Assembly: GCF_000316115.1 (NCBI RefSeq)
Contig: NZ_JH993797.1
Location: forward strand, 6,173,961-6,237,960
DNA from: Leptolyngbya sp. PCC 7375
GTDB lineage: Bacteria; Cyanobacteriota; Cyanobacteriia; Phormidesmidales; Phormidesmidaceae
DNA length: 64,000 nucleotides
Reading direction: 5' to 3'
This document shows, in pieces, positions 17,533 to 26,391 of the stretch. The position numbers and the translations under genes were made by a program. The notes below the pieces were generated by a model. The model saw only the letters and a program-made list of their open reading frames with translations, was not told where the DNA came from and did not search any database. Position 1 is the stretch's first letter. Each line of letters starts with the position of its first letter.

Positions 17533-18579
17533 ATGGATTCCTTAACATCAATGGTGACAATCGTTGTGACTCAGCGAGAGCGGTTTAGCTATAGTCAGAA
17601 GTCACTCGAAAATCTTTACGCGAATACGACTTATCCTTTTCGTCTGATTTATGTTGATGGCAATTCGCCTAAACCTGTTCAAAGCTACCTGGAAGAACAA
17701 TCTAAAGTTAAGGGCTTTCGGCTCATCCGGAAAGAACGTTATCTATTTCCTAATGAGGCTCGAAACCTAGTATTACCTGAAGTGGATACCCGATACGTTG
17801 TTTTTTTAGATAATGACGTTGAGTTTAAACTAGGCTGGCTCAAGACACTCGTGGATTGTGCTGAGGAGACTGGGGCTTGGTTAGTCGGGCCGCTGTACTG
17901 TGAGGGGCCTTTGGATCCCAGTGGCCCTCGGAAAGACCAAAATATTCACATGGCAGGAGGAGATGTTCACTTTCGAGAGACTGCTGGCAAGCGACGGCTG
18001 AGAACCTCCCATCGATTTCTTAAGCGTCCTTTTTTCAAGCATCAGCATGAGTTTAAACGTCAGCCCACCGAGATGATTGAATATCATTGTGTATTGGTAA
18101 GAACTGAGAGCTTTGAAAAAATTGGATATCCTGATGAGAAACTACTGACACTGACTGAGCATTTAGATATTTGTATGGCCGTTCGAAATGCTGGAGGGGA
18201 GGTTTACTTTGAACCTGACTCTATAGTTTCCTATGTGACACCACCTCCCTTTGAACACTATGACAGACCGTTTTACTTAAGTCGCTGGAGCGATGAAAAT
18301 AACCTGAAATCTTTGATCCATTTCCAAAAGAAATGGGATTTAGCTGAAGATGATCCTTACCTTGTTAACCGAGTTAAATGGGGCATGAAGCATCGCCTAA
18401 TGGCTTGTCAACTGCCCTTAAATGGTTTGCTACAGTACAGGCCGAAATCAAGACGCCTTAAAAAGATCATCTCCTTTCCTCAAAGAGCTTATACAAGGCT
18501 TGTCGCTAGAAAGTCATCTAAGTTGATAAAAAGGTTGGTTGAACTCACACGGTCTGCTCAACTGTCGTCACTGTTTTAA
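17533..18579 (+). CDS. Family 2 glycosyltransferase
   Basis: 348 residues starting at the ATG at 17533, which has GGAG at the correct distance; a TTG four codons earlier is the alternative. A GT-A fold is indicated by VTIVVTQRERFSYSQKSLENL, FRLIYVDGNSPKPVQSYL, and a metal-binding acidic motif VVFLDNDVEFKLGWL. It transfers a sugar from a nucleotide donor, presumably to the growing exopolysaccharide repeat. The acceptor and sugar are not predictable. It is followed after 15 bp by the HD-like protein, so the two are likely cotranscribed. Confidence 0.85.
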   Translation: MDSLTSMVTIVVTQRERFSYSQKSLENLYANTTYPFRLIYVDGNSPKPVQSYLEEQSKVKGFRLIRKERYLFPNEARNLVLPEVDTRYVVFLDNDVEFKLGWLKTLVDCAEETGAWLVGPLYCEGPLDPSGPRKDQNIHMAGGDVHFRETAGKRRLRTSHRFLKRPFFKHQHEFKRQPTEMIEYHCVLVRTESFEKIGYPDEKLLTLTEHLDICMAVRNAGGEVYFEPDSIVSYVTPPPFEHYDRPFYLSRWSDENNLKSLIHFQKKWDLAEDDPYLVNRVKWGMKHRLMACQLPLNGLLQYRPKSRRLKKIISFPQRAYTRLVARKSSKLIKRLVELTRSAQLSSLF

Positions 18580-18594
18580 TTCTGGGGTGATTAA

Positions 18595-19290
18595 GTGAAA
18601 CGAGTTAAACACACCTACGCTCAAACAAACATTCAGCTGTATAACCAGATGGAGAGTTTTGGTTACTCCAGAACTGAAATAGCACAAGTTGCAGCAGGCT
18701 ATAGACTAGCAGCGAAGCTATTTACAGGTCAGTTTAGGAGTAATGGTAAGCCTTTTATTAACCACTTAGTCGGGACAGCCAGTATTCTGGTAACGCTACA
18801 TCAGAGTTTAGATGTTGTTATTGCTGGTCTACTTCATGCTGTCTATGTTCAGGGCGACTTTGGTAGGAGAAAGGTAGGAACTTCCTCTACTAAAACTAAA
18901 CAGATTCAGTTAGCGGTGGGGCTATCTACTGAGCGCTACATCGCAGCTTATACAGTCACCAAATGGCCAATTCAGAAATCAGTGGAAGACTTACGTGAGT
19001 TTGAACGGTCAGTCATTATTATGAGGCTGGCTGACACACTGGAGGATCATCTTGATCTAGGAATTCTGTATTCATCTCAGGCAAAACGTAGAAACGCTGG
19101 AAAACATATTGAACACCAAATTGAGTTGGCCCAAAAGTTGAACCTTCTGGACATCGTAAATCATTTATCTGAGATAAATAGTTTGGAAAAAACGACGGTT
19201 AATAAAGTAACTGAGTTTACAAACGAGCATAATTATTCTCATCTTGTCATCCCAAAGTCTTGTCGCAGGCGGTTAATTTCCTTCATATGA
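18595..19290 (+). CDS. RelA/SpoT HD-like protein of unknown function
   Basis: 231 residues with a GTG start. The middle reads GYRLAAKLFTGQFRSNGKPFINHLVGTASIL and VVIAGLLHAVYVQGDFG, resembling the HD hydrolase half of RelA/SpoT-type enzymes: His in NHLVG, then LLHA, and MRLADTLEDH as the trailing acidic motif. A classical HD pair is not fully evident. Proteins like this occur in cyanobacterial polysaccharide loci with no established role, so no reaction is assigned. It sits directly after the GT2 gene. The C-terminal third is poorly conserved-looking, and an ISL3 fragment lies just beyond. Confidence 0.6.
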   Translation: MKRVKHTYAQTNIQLYNQMESFGYSRTEIAQVAAGYRLAAKLFTGQFRSNGKPFINHLVGTASILVTLHQSLDVVIAGLLHAVYVQGDFGRRKVGTSSTKTKQIQLAVGLSTERYIAAYTVTKWPIQKSVEDLREFERSVIIMRLADTLEDHLDLGILYSSQAKRRNAGKHIEHQIELAQKLNLLDIVNHLSEINSLEKTTVNKVTEFTNEHNYSHLVIPKSCRRRLISFI

Positions 19291-19430
19291 AAAGGCAATT
19301 AGAACTGATTTCTAAAGTTTGGTTGAAGAAATGAGAGTGTATCTCAGCATACCTTTTGAATAGGGACGTTGACACTATTTCTCTGGCTTCAATTAGGCGC
19401 AGCCGATATTCCGAATCCACACCACCCAAC

Positions 19431-19679
19431 CTACCCCAGCAACTGATGACAAGACGACTCGCAGCTGAACTGAACCAACGGTAAATCCCAGAGTATTCGC
19501 TGATAACGACTATGAACTCGTCCAGTAGTAGCTTGGCATAACGGGCAATGCGCAATTACTTGGGTGGATTTTATGGTGACGACAAACTGATGGGTTGTCG
19601 TATCTAACTCCCAGTGTTTCAAGGTCTGGGCTGATGAGTCAGGGCATAGATGCTGTAGGAGGTCCATGATGGGATGCAC
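19431..19679 (-). pseudogene. ISL3-family transposase fragment
   Basis: An 82-residue frame with the N-terminal zinc-finger part of ISL3 transposases: MDLLQHLCPDSSAQTLKHWE, then IAHCPLCQATTGRVHSRYQRILWDLP. A full transposase has roughly 400-550 residues. Here it breaks off after CESSCHQLLG, and no further ISL3-like sequence was found in other frames down to 19283. No matching terminal inverted repeats were recognised. It is a dead insertion-sequence scar between the HD-like gene and the GT61 gene. Confidence 0.75.
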
Positions 19680-19947
19680 GCAAAGGCCAATTCCTATCTA
19701 CGCCTGGGTCACCCTGTTTAGATCACCCAAAATGGACATAAGCCTACAGATATTGACATGGCGTATGGAGGGAAACATCAAGGTTCTAGAAACCGAAACA
19801 AGTATTGGTCATTGAACTGAACTATGTGGAAAAACGAGGAACTTACGCCTTGAATGTAAAAAAATATAAGAAGCATCCTGGGAAAAGGTCTACTGGAGGC
19901 AAAAAGATGTTGTAGGCCATAATTGCTGCTAGCAATGTTTTCCAAAC

Positions 19948-21045
19948 ATGAAACTCCAAAAGGAAATCTCAACCTCGCTTAAATCAGCATTAAGCCATAC
20001 TCTTTTAAGTAGAGGCTCAATTAACCAACTAGATGGTTTCTCAAAGGAGTCTTATCAAACATATCCTGAATTATCGGAATATGTCTCAACCAACGATTCT
20101 AGCAGCATTAATTTTCTACCGGATGCCAAGGCGCTTAAATCGTCAAGATATACAACACCGAATATCTTTACGCTGAGGCTAAACGATCTATACTTCTGTC
20201 CAAAGTACAGTATACTTCACACCAAATCGCGGCAGATAATTGAAGAATCCATCAGTACTCAAAAAGAGTTAAAACAGTTTGACGCTAAAGCTTTTTATCT
20301 AAGGAAAACAAACACTATTTCGGGGGTATGCAGCACGTTCCGCTCTCATAAAAATGGCTACTATCATACGCTGATTGATAACCTACCAAGGCTTTATTTA
20401 CTGCATTATTCTAAATTTCAAGAAATTGATGAGATTAATATCTTGCTTTCTAGTCAGCCTACAAAGGCAGAAAGTTTTTATCTTGATAGGCTTTTACCTA
20501 AAAACGCAAGCATTTTATTAGTTAATAAAAACGAAACATACAAACTAACGGATTTAATCTTTCCCAGCTTTTTAAGCCGTCGATTTTCAGGTTATTTGCC
20601 TTCTGCATGCTTAGCATGGTTTACCAATAGAGTATCTCCCAGTAGACCTCGAAAAAAAGTTAATCGGATCTTTATTTCACGCATTCCAACCCATAAAGGC
20701 CGCCAGCGGTGCATTTTGAACGAAGACGAACTGTTTAAGCTACTTGAGTCTTACGGATTTAAGCGATACGTGCTCGATCATATGACGATTGAAGAACAAG
20801 TCGAGCTCTTTTATGACGCTGAAGCTGTGGTTGCTGCCCACGGAGCCGGATTAACAAACACTATTTTTTCTGAGGAAATACATATCCTAGAGCTATTTCC
20901 TACAAAGTTTGTTGTTCCTCACTATTATTTTCTATCTAAATCTCTTGGCCATACCTATAACTATTGGTGTGGTAAGAAAATTGGTAAGTCTTCCAATTTT
21001 GAAGTGGATCTTTCAGCCGTTTCCAATATTATTCAGCGTTTATAG
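19948..21045 (+). CDS. Family 61 (DUF563) glycosyltransferase
   Basis: 365 residues. The N-terminal half is variable and the C-terminal half is diagnostic: RIFISRIPTHKGRQRCILNEDEL, LLESYGFKRYVLDHMTIEEQVELFYDAEAVVAAHGAGLTNTIFSE. The HGAGLTN motif is the GT61 hallmark. The family includes xylosyl-, arabinosyl- and bacterial polysaccharide transferases. The last codons and the TAG stop lie inside a 96-bp MITE-like insertion (21040-21135), so the natural C-terminus may have been replaced. The upstream 270 bp hold only ISL3 debris and no recognisable gene. Confidence 0.82.
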   Translation: MKLQKEISTSLKSALSHTLLSRGSINQLDGFSKESYQTYPELSEYVSTNDSSSINFLPDAKALKSSRYTTPNIFTLRLNDLYFCPKYSILHTKSRQIIEESISTQKELKQFDAKAFYLRKTNTISGVCSTFRSHKNGYYHTLIDNLPRLYLLHYSKFQEIDEINILLSSQPTKAESFYLDRLLPKNASILLVNKNETYKLTDLIFPSFLSRRFSGYLPSACLAWFTNRVSPSRPRKKVNRIFISRIPTHKGRQRCILNEDELFKLLESYGFKRYVLDHMTIEEQVELFYDAEAVVAAHGAGLTNTIFSEEIHILELFPTKFVVPHYYFLSKSLGHTYNYWCGKKIGKSSNFEVDLSAVSNIIQRL

Positions 21046-21135
21046 CGTTTCTCAGTCACATGAGGTACATTCTCAGAGCTAAAGCTTGCCAGTAAAAGGA
21101 CCGGCTGCACCTCACCAGGTTAGGAAACGCTATAA
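21040..21135. mobile_element. 96-bp MITE-like element
   Basis: It is bounded by perfect 12-bp terminal inverted repeats, ttatagcgtttc (21040-21051) and gaaacgctataa (21124-21135). Similarity continues inward (ATGAGGTAC on the left against the complement GTGAGGTGC on the right). It encodes nothing. Non-autonomous elements with ATAGCGTTTC ends are, to my recollection, common in cyanobacterial genomes. Its left end supplies the stop codon of the GT61 gene. No clear target-site duplication was seen. Confidence 0.75.
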
Positions 21136-21278
21136 GTCTATCATTCTAATAGACGTATCTATTGTTAGAAAAATCAGAAAACTCCCGGTGTTGCAGAGAT
21201 ATTTTGGTTTCAATCCTGACATTAAGACTTTATATGTGAAAAATGTGATCGGAAGTTGCTTCCAGTAACGATATTGCT

Positions 21279-21566
21279 ATGCCACAATAAACGGTTAAGC
21301 CGATTCGGTGGTCTAACACCTTAACTTGGGTGTGTAAAACTGCGTTCACGGATTGCGAACATTATCACACTCAGAATAGGCCCATGTCAGTCAATCGGTT
21401 TTGGCATTAGATAGTACATAATCTCAAGGAACCGATATTTATCGTCGGAGATCCGTACTTTGGAACAGCTTTTCTGGGGACATGCGTTACAGAAATATCT
21501 GAAATCTATTACCAACTTGAACCGATAGCCACTAGACGCTGTATCTATTCAAGAATGGGAGCTTAG
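21279..21566 (+). pseudogene. Decayed, truncated sulfotransferase
   Basis: Read in one frame from ATG 21279 to TAG 21564-21566, the sequence aligns with the intact sulfotransferase at 22833-23801 over its first about 85 residues. It shows TVKPIRW, WVK, QNRPMSVNRFWH, then EPIFIVGDP, FGTAFLGTCVTEISEIYYQLEPIAT. Two internal stops interrupt it: TAA at 21288-21290 and TAG at 21408-21410. The PAPS-binding loop, PRSGTT in the paralogue, has decayed to PYFGTA. The C-terminal two thirds are gone. It is a duplicated copy eroding in place 1.3 kb upstream of its paralogue, with no frameshift in the preserved part. Confidence 0.85.
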
Positions 21567-21792
21567 TAAGACTAAACAATTTTAATAAACTCATCTATGA
21601 CTATCTTATGTGACTTCATGTGAATGGTAATTTGCGCTAAGTCTCGATGCTAGGTCACCTTTTTGCTAGAAGAATAGGTGGGCTTTTGTAGGCTCGAACG
21701 ATTAGAAAAATGCAGAAGACATCTTGCTGATATCGAGTTATGGACCTACTAAGTAGATAAAGCAAACCTAATCATTAAATTAATGGGAGCTA

Positions 21793-22707
21793 ATGACTAT
21801 GATTAACTCACCGAGTAAGCCACCCATTTTTCTTGCTGGCTTGCCCAGAAGCGGAACAACCTGGTTGGCTTCCGTGCTCAGTACGGCCACTAAAGTGAAG
21901 CATCTTCATGAGCCTTTCAATAAGGATCATGTCCCTGAAGCTGCACCTCACTGGCTGAAGTATTTGCGGGCTGATGATAGTGATTCTGCCTTTAAAGAGT
22001 ATTGTCAGACGGTATTTTCTGGTCGTAGCAATCACAATTACATCAAGGGGAAACTAGCTAAACCCTATAGTCTTTTAGGCAATCGACTAAGTTGGCTACC
22101 CGGTCGCATCATGGTCAAAGACGTGCATTCGTGCATGGCATTGGACTGGATTAATAAAAACATTGCACCTCAAATTGTCATAATCACCCGCCATCCGTGT
22201 GGTCTAGCATCTAGTTGGCTACGAACCTTTGAATCAGATCCGAGGACGGGTCGTGGCAAAGCGCTTACCCGACTTTTGAGTCAACCAAAATTAATCGAGG
22301 ACTATCTATCTCCATTTGAGGAGACTTTACGCAATAGCAATGATTTCTTTCATAACGTAGCACTTTACTGGGGAGCAACTCATTATGTTTTGCATAAACA
22401 GCGGCAAACCCATCCTAACTGGATATTCATTAGTCATGAAGACTTATGCAGAGAACCGATTAAAGAGTACAAGACGCTTTTCAGAAAGCTGAATCTTGAA
22501 TGGACTGCTAAAACAGATCAAATTCTTCAAACATCCACGGCTGCTGATAGTGGTAATTCCTATTCACCCATTCGCGTATCTGCCAATGAACCCAATAAAT
22601 GGTTAAAACACTTGACTCCTGAGCAGATTGAGACAGTACAACAATGGTCTAGTATTTTTGAGGTTCCTTTTTATACAGAGGAGGGATCTACTAAAGAGCT
22701 GTTGTAG
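21793..22707 (+). CDS. Sulfotransferase 1
   Basis: 304 residues with a GGGAG ribosome-binding site 3-8 bases before the start codon. The 5'-phosphosulfate loop is LPRSGTTWLA (residues 17-26), and the 3'-phosphate-binding segment is IVIITRHPCGLASSWLR. It predicts transfer of sulfate from PAPS to a hydroxyl or amino group, probably on the exopolysaccharide or its lipid-linked repeat. There is no signal peptide, so modification should happen in the cytoplasm before export. It is the first of three consecutive sulfotransferase genes. Confidence 0.88.
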   Translation: MTMINSPSKPPIFLAGLPRSGTTWLASVLSTATKVKHLHEPFNKDHVPEAAPHWLKYLRADDSDSAFKEYCQTVFSGRSNHNYIKGKLAKPYSLLGNRLSWLPGRIMVKDVHSCMALDWINKNIAPQIVIITRHPCGLASSWLRTFESDPRTGRGKALTRLLSQPKLIEDYLSPFEETLRNSNDFFHNVALYWGATHYVLHKQRQTHPNWIFISHEDLCREPIKEYKTLFRKLNLEWTAKTDQILQTSTAADSGNSYSPIRVSANEPNKWLKHLTPEQIETVQQWSSIFEVPFYTEEGSTKELL

Positions 22708-22832
22708 CTATTACTCTAGTTGGTCATGCAAGATAGTTGAATTGATTTAGCAACACTTGAATTGCTACAGCTATAAATTTTAGGTTTGGGCCAGATAAAC
22801 GCTTCTTAAATCCTGAGCTAAAGGTTTTAGAA

Positions 22833-23801
22833 ATGAAAGATTTGAATGAAGTCGCCTCGGGAAACATGGCTGGCATGTCACGTGAAGTGGTTAAACCTAT
22901 TAGCTGGTTTGACTTTTTAGATTGGGTCCGTCAGACAGTGTCGGTGGACCGTAAATATTATCAGAGTCAACATCGGCCTCTATCGAGAAATAGACTACGG
23001 CATCTAGTCTTTCCCAACCTTGGTCGCCCTATCTTTATTGTGGGGTCTCCTCGTTCTGGTACAACCTTTTTAGGCTCATGCATTGCACAATTACCAGAAA
23101 TTTCTTACCATTTTGAACCTGTTGCAACAAAAGCAGCTGCTCGCTACATTCACAATCAGCAGTGGAGCTTTACCAAGGCCAAACAGTTTTATCAGCGGGT
23201 TTATGCATGGCTGATGCGGCTGCATGCTGATGGTGACTTGCGCTTTGCTGAGAAAACTCCCCGCAATTGCTTTTTAATAGATTTTCTCTATCAAGCGTTT
23301 CCTGATGCTCAGTTTATTCATATTATTCGAGATGGTAGAGATGCGGCCCTTTCCCATAGTAAAAAGCCCTGGCTGCAAGCGGCGACGGCTCAATCCGGTA
23401 AGCGAGAATCTAGTGGATACCGCCATGGCCCCTATGCTCGGTTCTGGGTAGAAGCTGAACGGGTTCGCGAGTTTGAAACTACGAGTGATATTCATCGGTG
23501 CATTTGGGCCTGGCGACGTCATGTCAGCACGATTCTTGACCAAGCCCAAGCTCTACCTACAGGTCAGTACTACGAGCTGTGCTATGAAAATCTGGTAACT
23601 CAACCTCAACAAGAGGCCCAGAAACTACTCGACTATTTGGGAATTCAAAATGTAGTCTCTAGTCAAAAGCTTTGTCAGGCATTTTCTCAGGCTAAAACTA
23701 CATCCGTTGGCGGTTGGCAAAGAGAGCTTTCTGCAGAGCAGATTCAGCAGATAAATCAAGAGGCTGGTAGCCTGCTACAGCAGTTGGGCTATTCTCAGTA
23801 G
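22833..23801 (+). CDS. Sulfotransferase 2
   Basis: 322 residues. It has an N-terminal extension of about 65 residues, then GRPIFIVGSPRSGTTFLGSC (PAPS loop at 71-78) and FIHIIRDGRDAALSHSKK for the 3'-phosphate site. A central RFAEKTPRN segment is typical of the bacterial sulfotransferase family with tyrosylprotein-sulfotransferase-like relatives. It is the intact paralogue of the remnant at 21279-21566. The next sulfotransferase begins 4 bp after its stop, so they are cotranscribed. The substrate is unknown, presumably a glycan. Confidence 0.88.
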   Translation: MKDLNEVASGNMAGMSREVVKPISWFDFLDWVRQTVSVDRKYYQSQHRPLSRNRLRHLVFPNLGRPIFIVGSPRSGTTFLGSCIAQLPEISYHFEPVATKAAARYIHNQQWSFTKAKQFYQRVYAWLMRLHADGDLRFAEKTPRNCFLIDFLYQAFPDAQFIHIIRDGRDAALSHSKKPWLQAATAQSGKRESSGYRHGPYARFWVEAERVREFETTSDIHRCIWAWRRHVSTILDQAQALPTGQYYELCYENLVTQPQQEAQKLLDYLGIQNVVSSQKLCQAFSQAKTTSVGGWQRELSAEQIQQINQEAGSLLQQLGYSQ

Positions 23802-23805
23802 CGCT

Positions 23806-24750
23806 ATGGAAAACAGTAAGCAAATGCAGACCCTAAATTCTATTTTTTTAGTCGGGTGCCCTCGCTCTGGTACAACGCTGCTGCAACAAATGTTGGATGC
23901 TCATCCAGATGTTGCGATCGCACCCGAAACTCATTTCATCCGAAATTTTTGGCTGAAGCGGGAGCAGTACGGTGACCTAGCAGAAGATTCCAATTACCAA
24001 GCCTTGCTTAACGCCATTGCCGACATCCCAGAATTTGCGGAAATGGAGCTAGACTTGTCAACTTTTCAAGATGCCGCTCAAAAGCTCGATAGAAGCTATG
24101 CCGTGCTGTTCAATTTGCTGCTAGATCAGTTTCGACAAGATCGCAACACCCAAATTGTAGGAGAAAAAACCCCTAACCATCTGCTCTATATGCAGATCCT
24201 GCAGACATTCTTTCCTAATGCTCGCTTTATACACATCGTGCGGGATCCCAGAGCCGTTGTTAACTCTTGGAAAACTGTGCCATGGAGCACAGGCAGTATA
24301 GCGGGTGATGCTGAAGTCTGGCGACGATACATGGCCACAGCGCGTCAGTCCCCACCAGACAATGGTGCTATTTTCACACTGTATTATGAGCAACTTATCT
24401 CCACTTCAGAAGACTGTCTCAAAAAGCTTTGCAACTTTTTAGAACTATCTTTTGATGCCAGCATGTTGGACTATTACACTCACCAATCCAAACGGGTCAA
24501 CGTAAACCGTGAACCGTGGAAGGGGAATGCTGTTAGACCGGTTAGTAGCAAATCACTAACACGCTGGCAAAGAGAATTATCCACAGCAGAAATTGCCACT
24601 ATCGAATCAGTTGCGGGTAGCGAAATGTGTCAGCTTGGATATGAGTTGCAATCTGGCAGTTGGCACCTCTTAAGAGCTAATGCTCAAAAGCATACTCAAC
24701 AAAAATTAAAGCTTGCCAAACGATATATGAACAGGCTAGTAAAATTATGA
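23806..24750 (+). CDS. Sulfotransferase 3
   Basis: 314 residues. The PAPS loop is GCPRSGTTLLQQML (residues 17-30), and ARFIHIVRDPRAVVNSWKT gives the 3'-phosphate-binding arginine and serine. EKTPNHLLY matches the same subfamily as sulfotransferase 2. It overlaps the following GT4 gene by 4 bp (ATGA), an arrangement of coupled translation. This ties the sulfotransferase to glycan assembly. The C-terminus has a basic tail (KLKLAKRYMNRLVKL) that could associate with membrane or RNA; its purpose is not known. Confidence 0.88.
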   Translation: MENSKQMQTLNSIFLVGCPRSGTTLLQQMLDAHPDVAIAPETHFIRNFWLKREQYGDLAEDSNYQALLNAIADIPEFAEMELDLSTFQDAAQKLDRSYAVLFNLLLDQFRQDRNTQIVGEKTPNHLLYMQILQTFFPNARFIHIVRDPRAVVNSWKTVPWSTGSIAGDAEVWRRYMATARQSPPDNGAIFTLYYEQLISTSEDCLKKLCNFLELSFDASMLDYYTHQSKRVNVNREPWKGNAVRPVSSKSLTRWQRELSTAEIATIESVAGSEMCQLGYELQSGSWHLLRANAQKHTQQKLKLAKRYMNRLVKL

Positions 24751-25901
24751 AAATTGGTTATTTACATGTAGGCCCTCAAGAGCATGGTTTGCATCGGTAT
24801 GGTCGCCTACTAGCTGAGGAAGCTAAAACACGAGATAATTGTGCTGTCATTGAAGCAAACATCCTCTTAAGCAAGAATTGGTGGCAGAACCTGATAACTC
24901 TATATCGGGCAGCTCAGCAATTTGCTGACGTAGATGTTGTTCATTTTCAATATAACAAAGCTATCTGGGGTGAAGCACTTAGTATCCTAAACCTCATCAT
25001 TTTTGCATGCAGTTGCAAAGCTTCTCTAGTTGTAACTATGCATGATGTTTATTGGGAACAGTTCCCTTTCACATGGTCTAGGCCTATAACTTACTTGAAG
25101 GCTATGTATGGCCCCAAAGCCTTAGCAATCCGATTCCTAATCAGCCAAATGAATAAGGTATTTGTTTGCACTGAGCAAGAATTAAATAGGTTACAGTCAG
25201 TCTCTAGTATGAGACATTCCATCGAGAAAAAAGTAGTTACCATACCCCATTTTGTTGAAGACAGAAAAATTTATTTAAATACTGACCAAATTCGCCAATC
25301 ATTACAACTTGAGCAAAAAAGAGTGATTACCTTGCTAGGGTGGATTCATTTTAGGAAGGGGCACCATCTTTTGCTGGAAGCTCTGCCTAAACTTCCTGCG
25401 GATACAGAGGTTATTTTTGCTGGGAAAGCCAATAAAAGAGCTGAAGATTTTCTAGAAAAATTAGTAACGACTGCCAAGGAATTCAATGTAGCAGATAGAC
25501 TAAAAATAACAGGCTATCTTTCTGAAGAAGATCTTGAAAGATACATAACTGTCACAGATATAGCCGTGTGTCCGTTTTCCAAATGTTCAGCGTCTGGCTC
25601 TTTATCTACCTGGATATCTATCTCACATCCTAAAATAGTGGCCTATAAAATCCCTCAGATTGAGGAATACAATAAACTAGAACCAGGTGCGATACACACA
25701 TTTGAATCATATAATTCTGACTCTTTAGTAGATATATTAATGGAGCTTTTATCCGACAAGAAAAAGACTGAAAATACTGCTGTCAAAAGATTACAGGATA
25801 GGCTTAATATGGCCAATATTTTCGACAGGCATTTAAATTCCTATGCACAAATATTTGATTTAAAGAAACAAAAATTAAGTTATAAAATACTCAAAATCTA
25901 A
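24747..25901 (+). CDS. Family 4 glycosyltransferase
   Basis: 384 residues of GT-B type. N-terminal domain: MKIGYLHVGPQEHGLHRYGR, then VDVVHFQYNKAIWG and VVTMHDVYWE. C-terminal nucleotide-binding domain: VITLLGWIHFRKGHHLLLEAL, LKITGYLSEEDLERYI, and CPFSKCSASGSLSTWISISHP. The usual E-x7-E acidic pair is not evident in the last segment. It shares the ATGA junction with sulfotransferase 3. From here on, the coding sequence becomes clearly richer in A and T. Confidence 0.82.
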   Translation: MKIGYLHVGPQEHGLHRYGRLLAEEAKTRDNCAVIEANILLSKNWWQNLITLYRAAQQFADVDVVHFQYNKAIWGEALSILNLIIFACSCKASLVVTMHDVYWEQFPFTWSRPITYLKAMYGPKALAIRFLISQMNKVFVCTEQELNRLQSVSSMRHSIEKKVVTIPHFVEDRKIYLNTDQIRQSLQLEQKRVITLLGWIHFRKGHHLLLEALPKLPADTEVIFAGKANKRAEDFLEKLVTTAKEFNVADRLKITGYLSEEDLERYITVTDIAVCPFSKCSASGSLSTWISISHPKIVAYKIPQIEEYNKLEPGAIHTFESYNSDSLVDILMELLSDKKKTENTAVKRLQDRLNMANIFDRHLNSYAQIFDLKKQKLSYKILKI

Positions 25902-26028
25902 ATTTACTTCACCTTTAATCAATTTTAAAGTTTTTAAGTATCGATATTTTTACTGGCTTATTTTCAAACTTTCTACATCAGATTAAGGCGTGTCTTATTT
26001 CTTCATCCTTTACTAGTGCAGAAAATCC

Positions 26029-26325
26029 ATGAAAAATTTTATGGAAAGAAATCTCATAAAAACAATGAATTTATTAAGACTAAAATCTTCAAATCCGTCC
26101 ATACTTTTCATGCATCTTTCTAAAACAAGAGGAATCTCTGTATCAAGGAATACTATTTTGTCTTTATTTCAATTAATAGATTGCCATAATAAATGCAAGA
26201 TTAATCATTTTATATTGCATTTACAGATATTTTTTAAAGAAATTAAAAAATATCATAAGAACTCTCTCGTTTTCAATCAGTTTCATATTGGCCAATGTAG
26301 GTGCGCTATCAAATGTATCGTTTGA
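26029..26325 (+). pseudogene. Probable truncated Sulfotransfer_2-type gene
   Basis: A 98-residue frame contains SILFMHLSKTRGISVSRNTIL, resembling the PAPS loop of the Sulfotransfer_2 family (LFLHIPKTGGTSL), but the key glycines and threonine are changed. Later, NSLVFNQFHIG resembles the following GHFxFG segment, and the frame then ends. The rest of a roughly 250-residue enzyme is missing. The family match is by eye and partial; the alternative is an unrelated small open frame. It sits between the GT4 gene and sulfotransferase 4. Confidence 0.45.
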
Positions 26326-26391
26326 AATACATCGTTTTGAGTTTAAATGGATTGTTTCTCTAATTCAGAGTCGAAATTTTTATCCAGAAAA

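Noticed and set aside
19283..19555. Continuation of the ISL3 transposase in another frame
   Set aside because: The residues do not resemble downstream ISL3 blocks; the fragment simply ends near 19440.
21086..21268. 60-codon frame beginning inside the MITE
   Set aside because: TTG start within a mobile element, no ribosome-binding site or domain.
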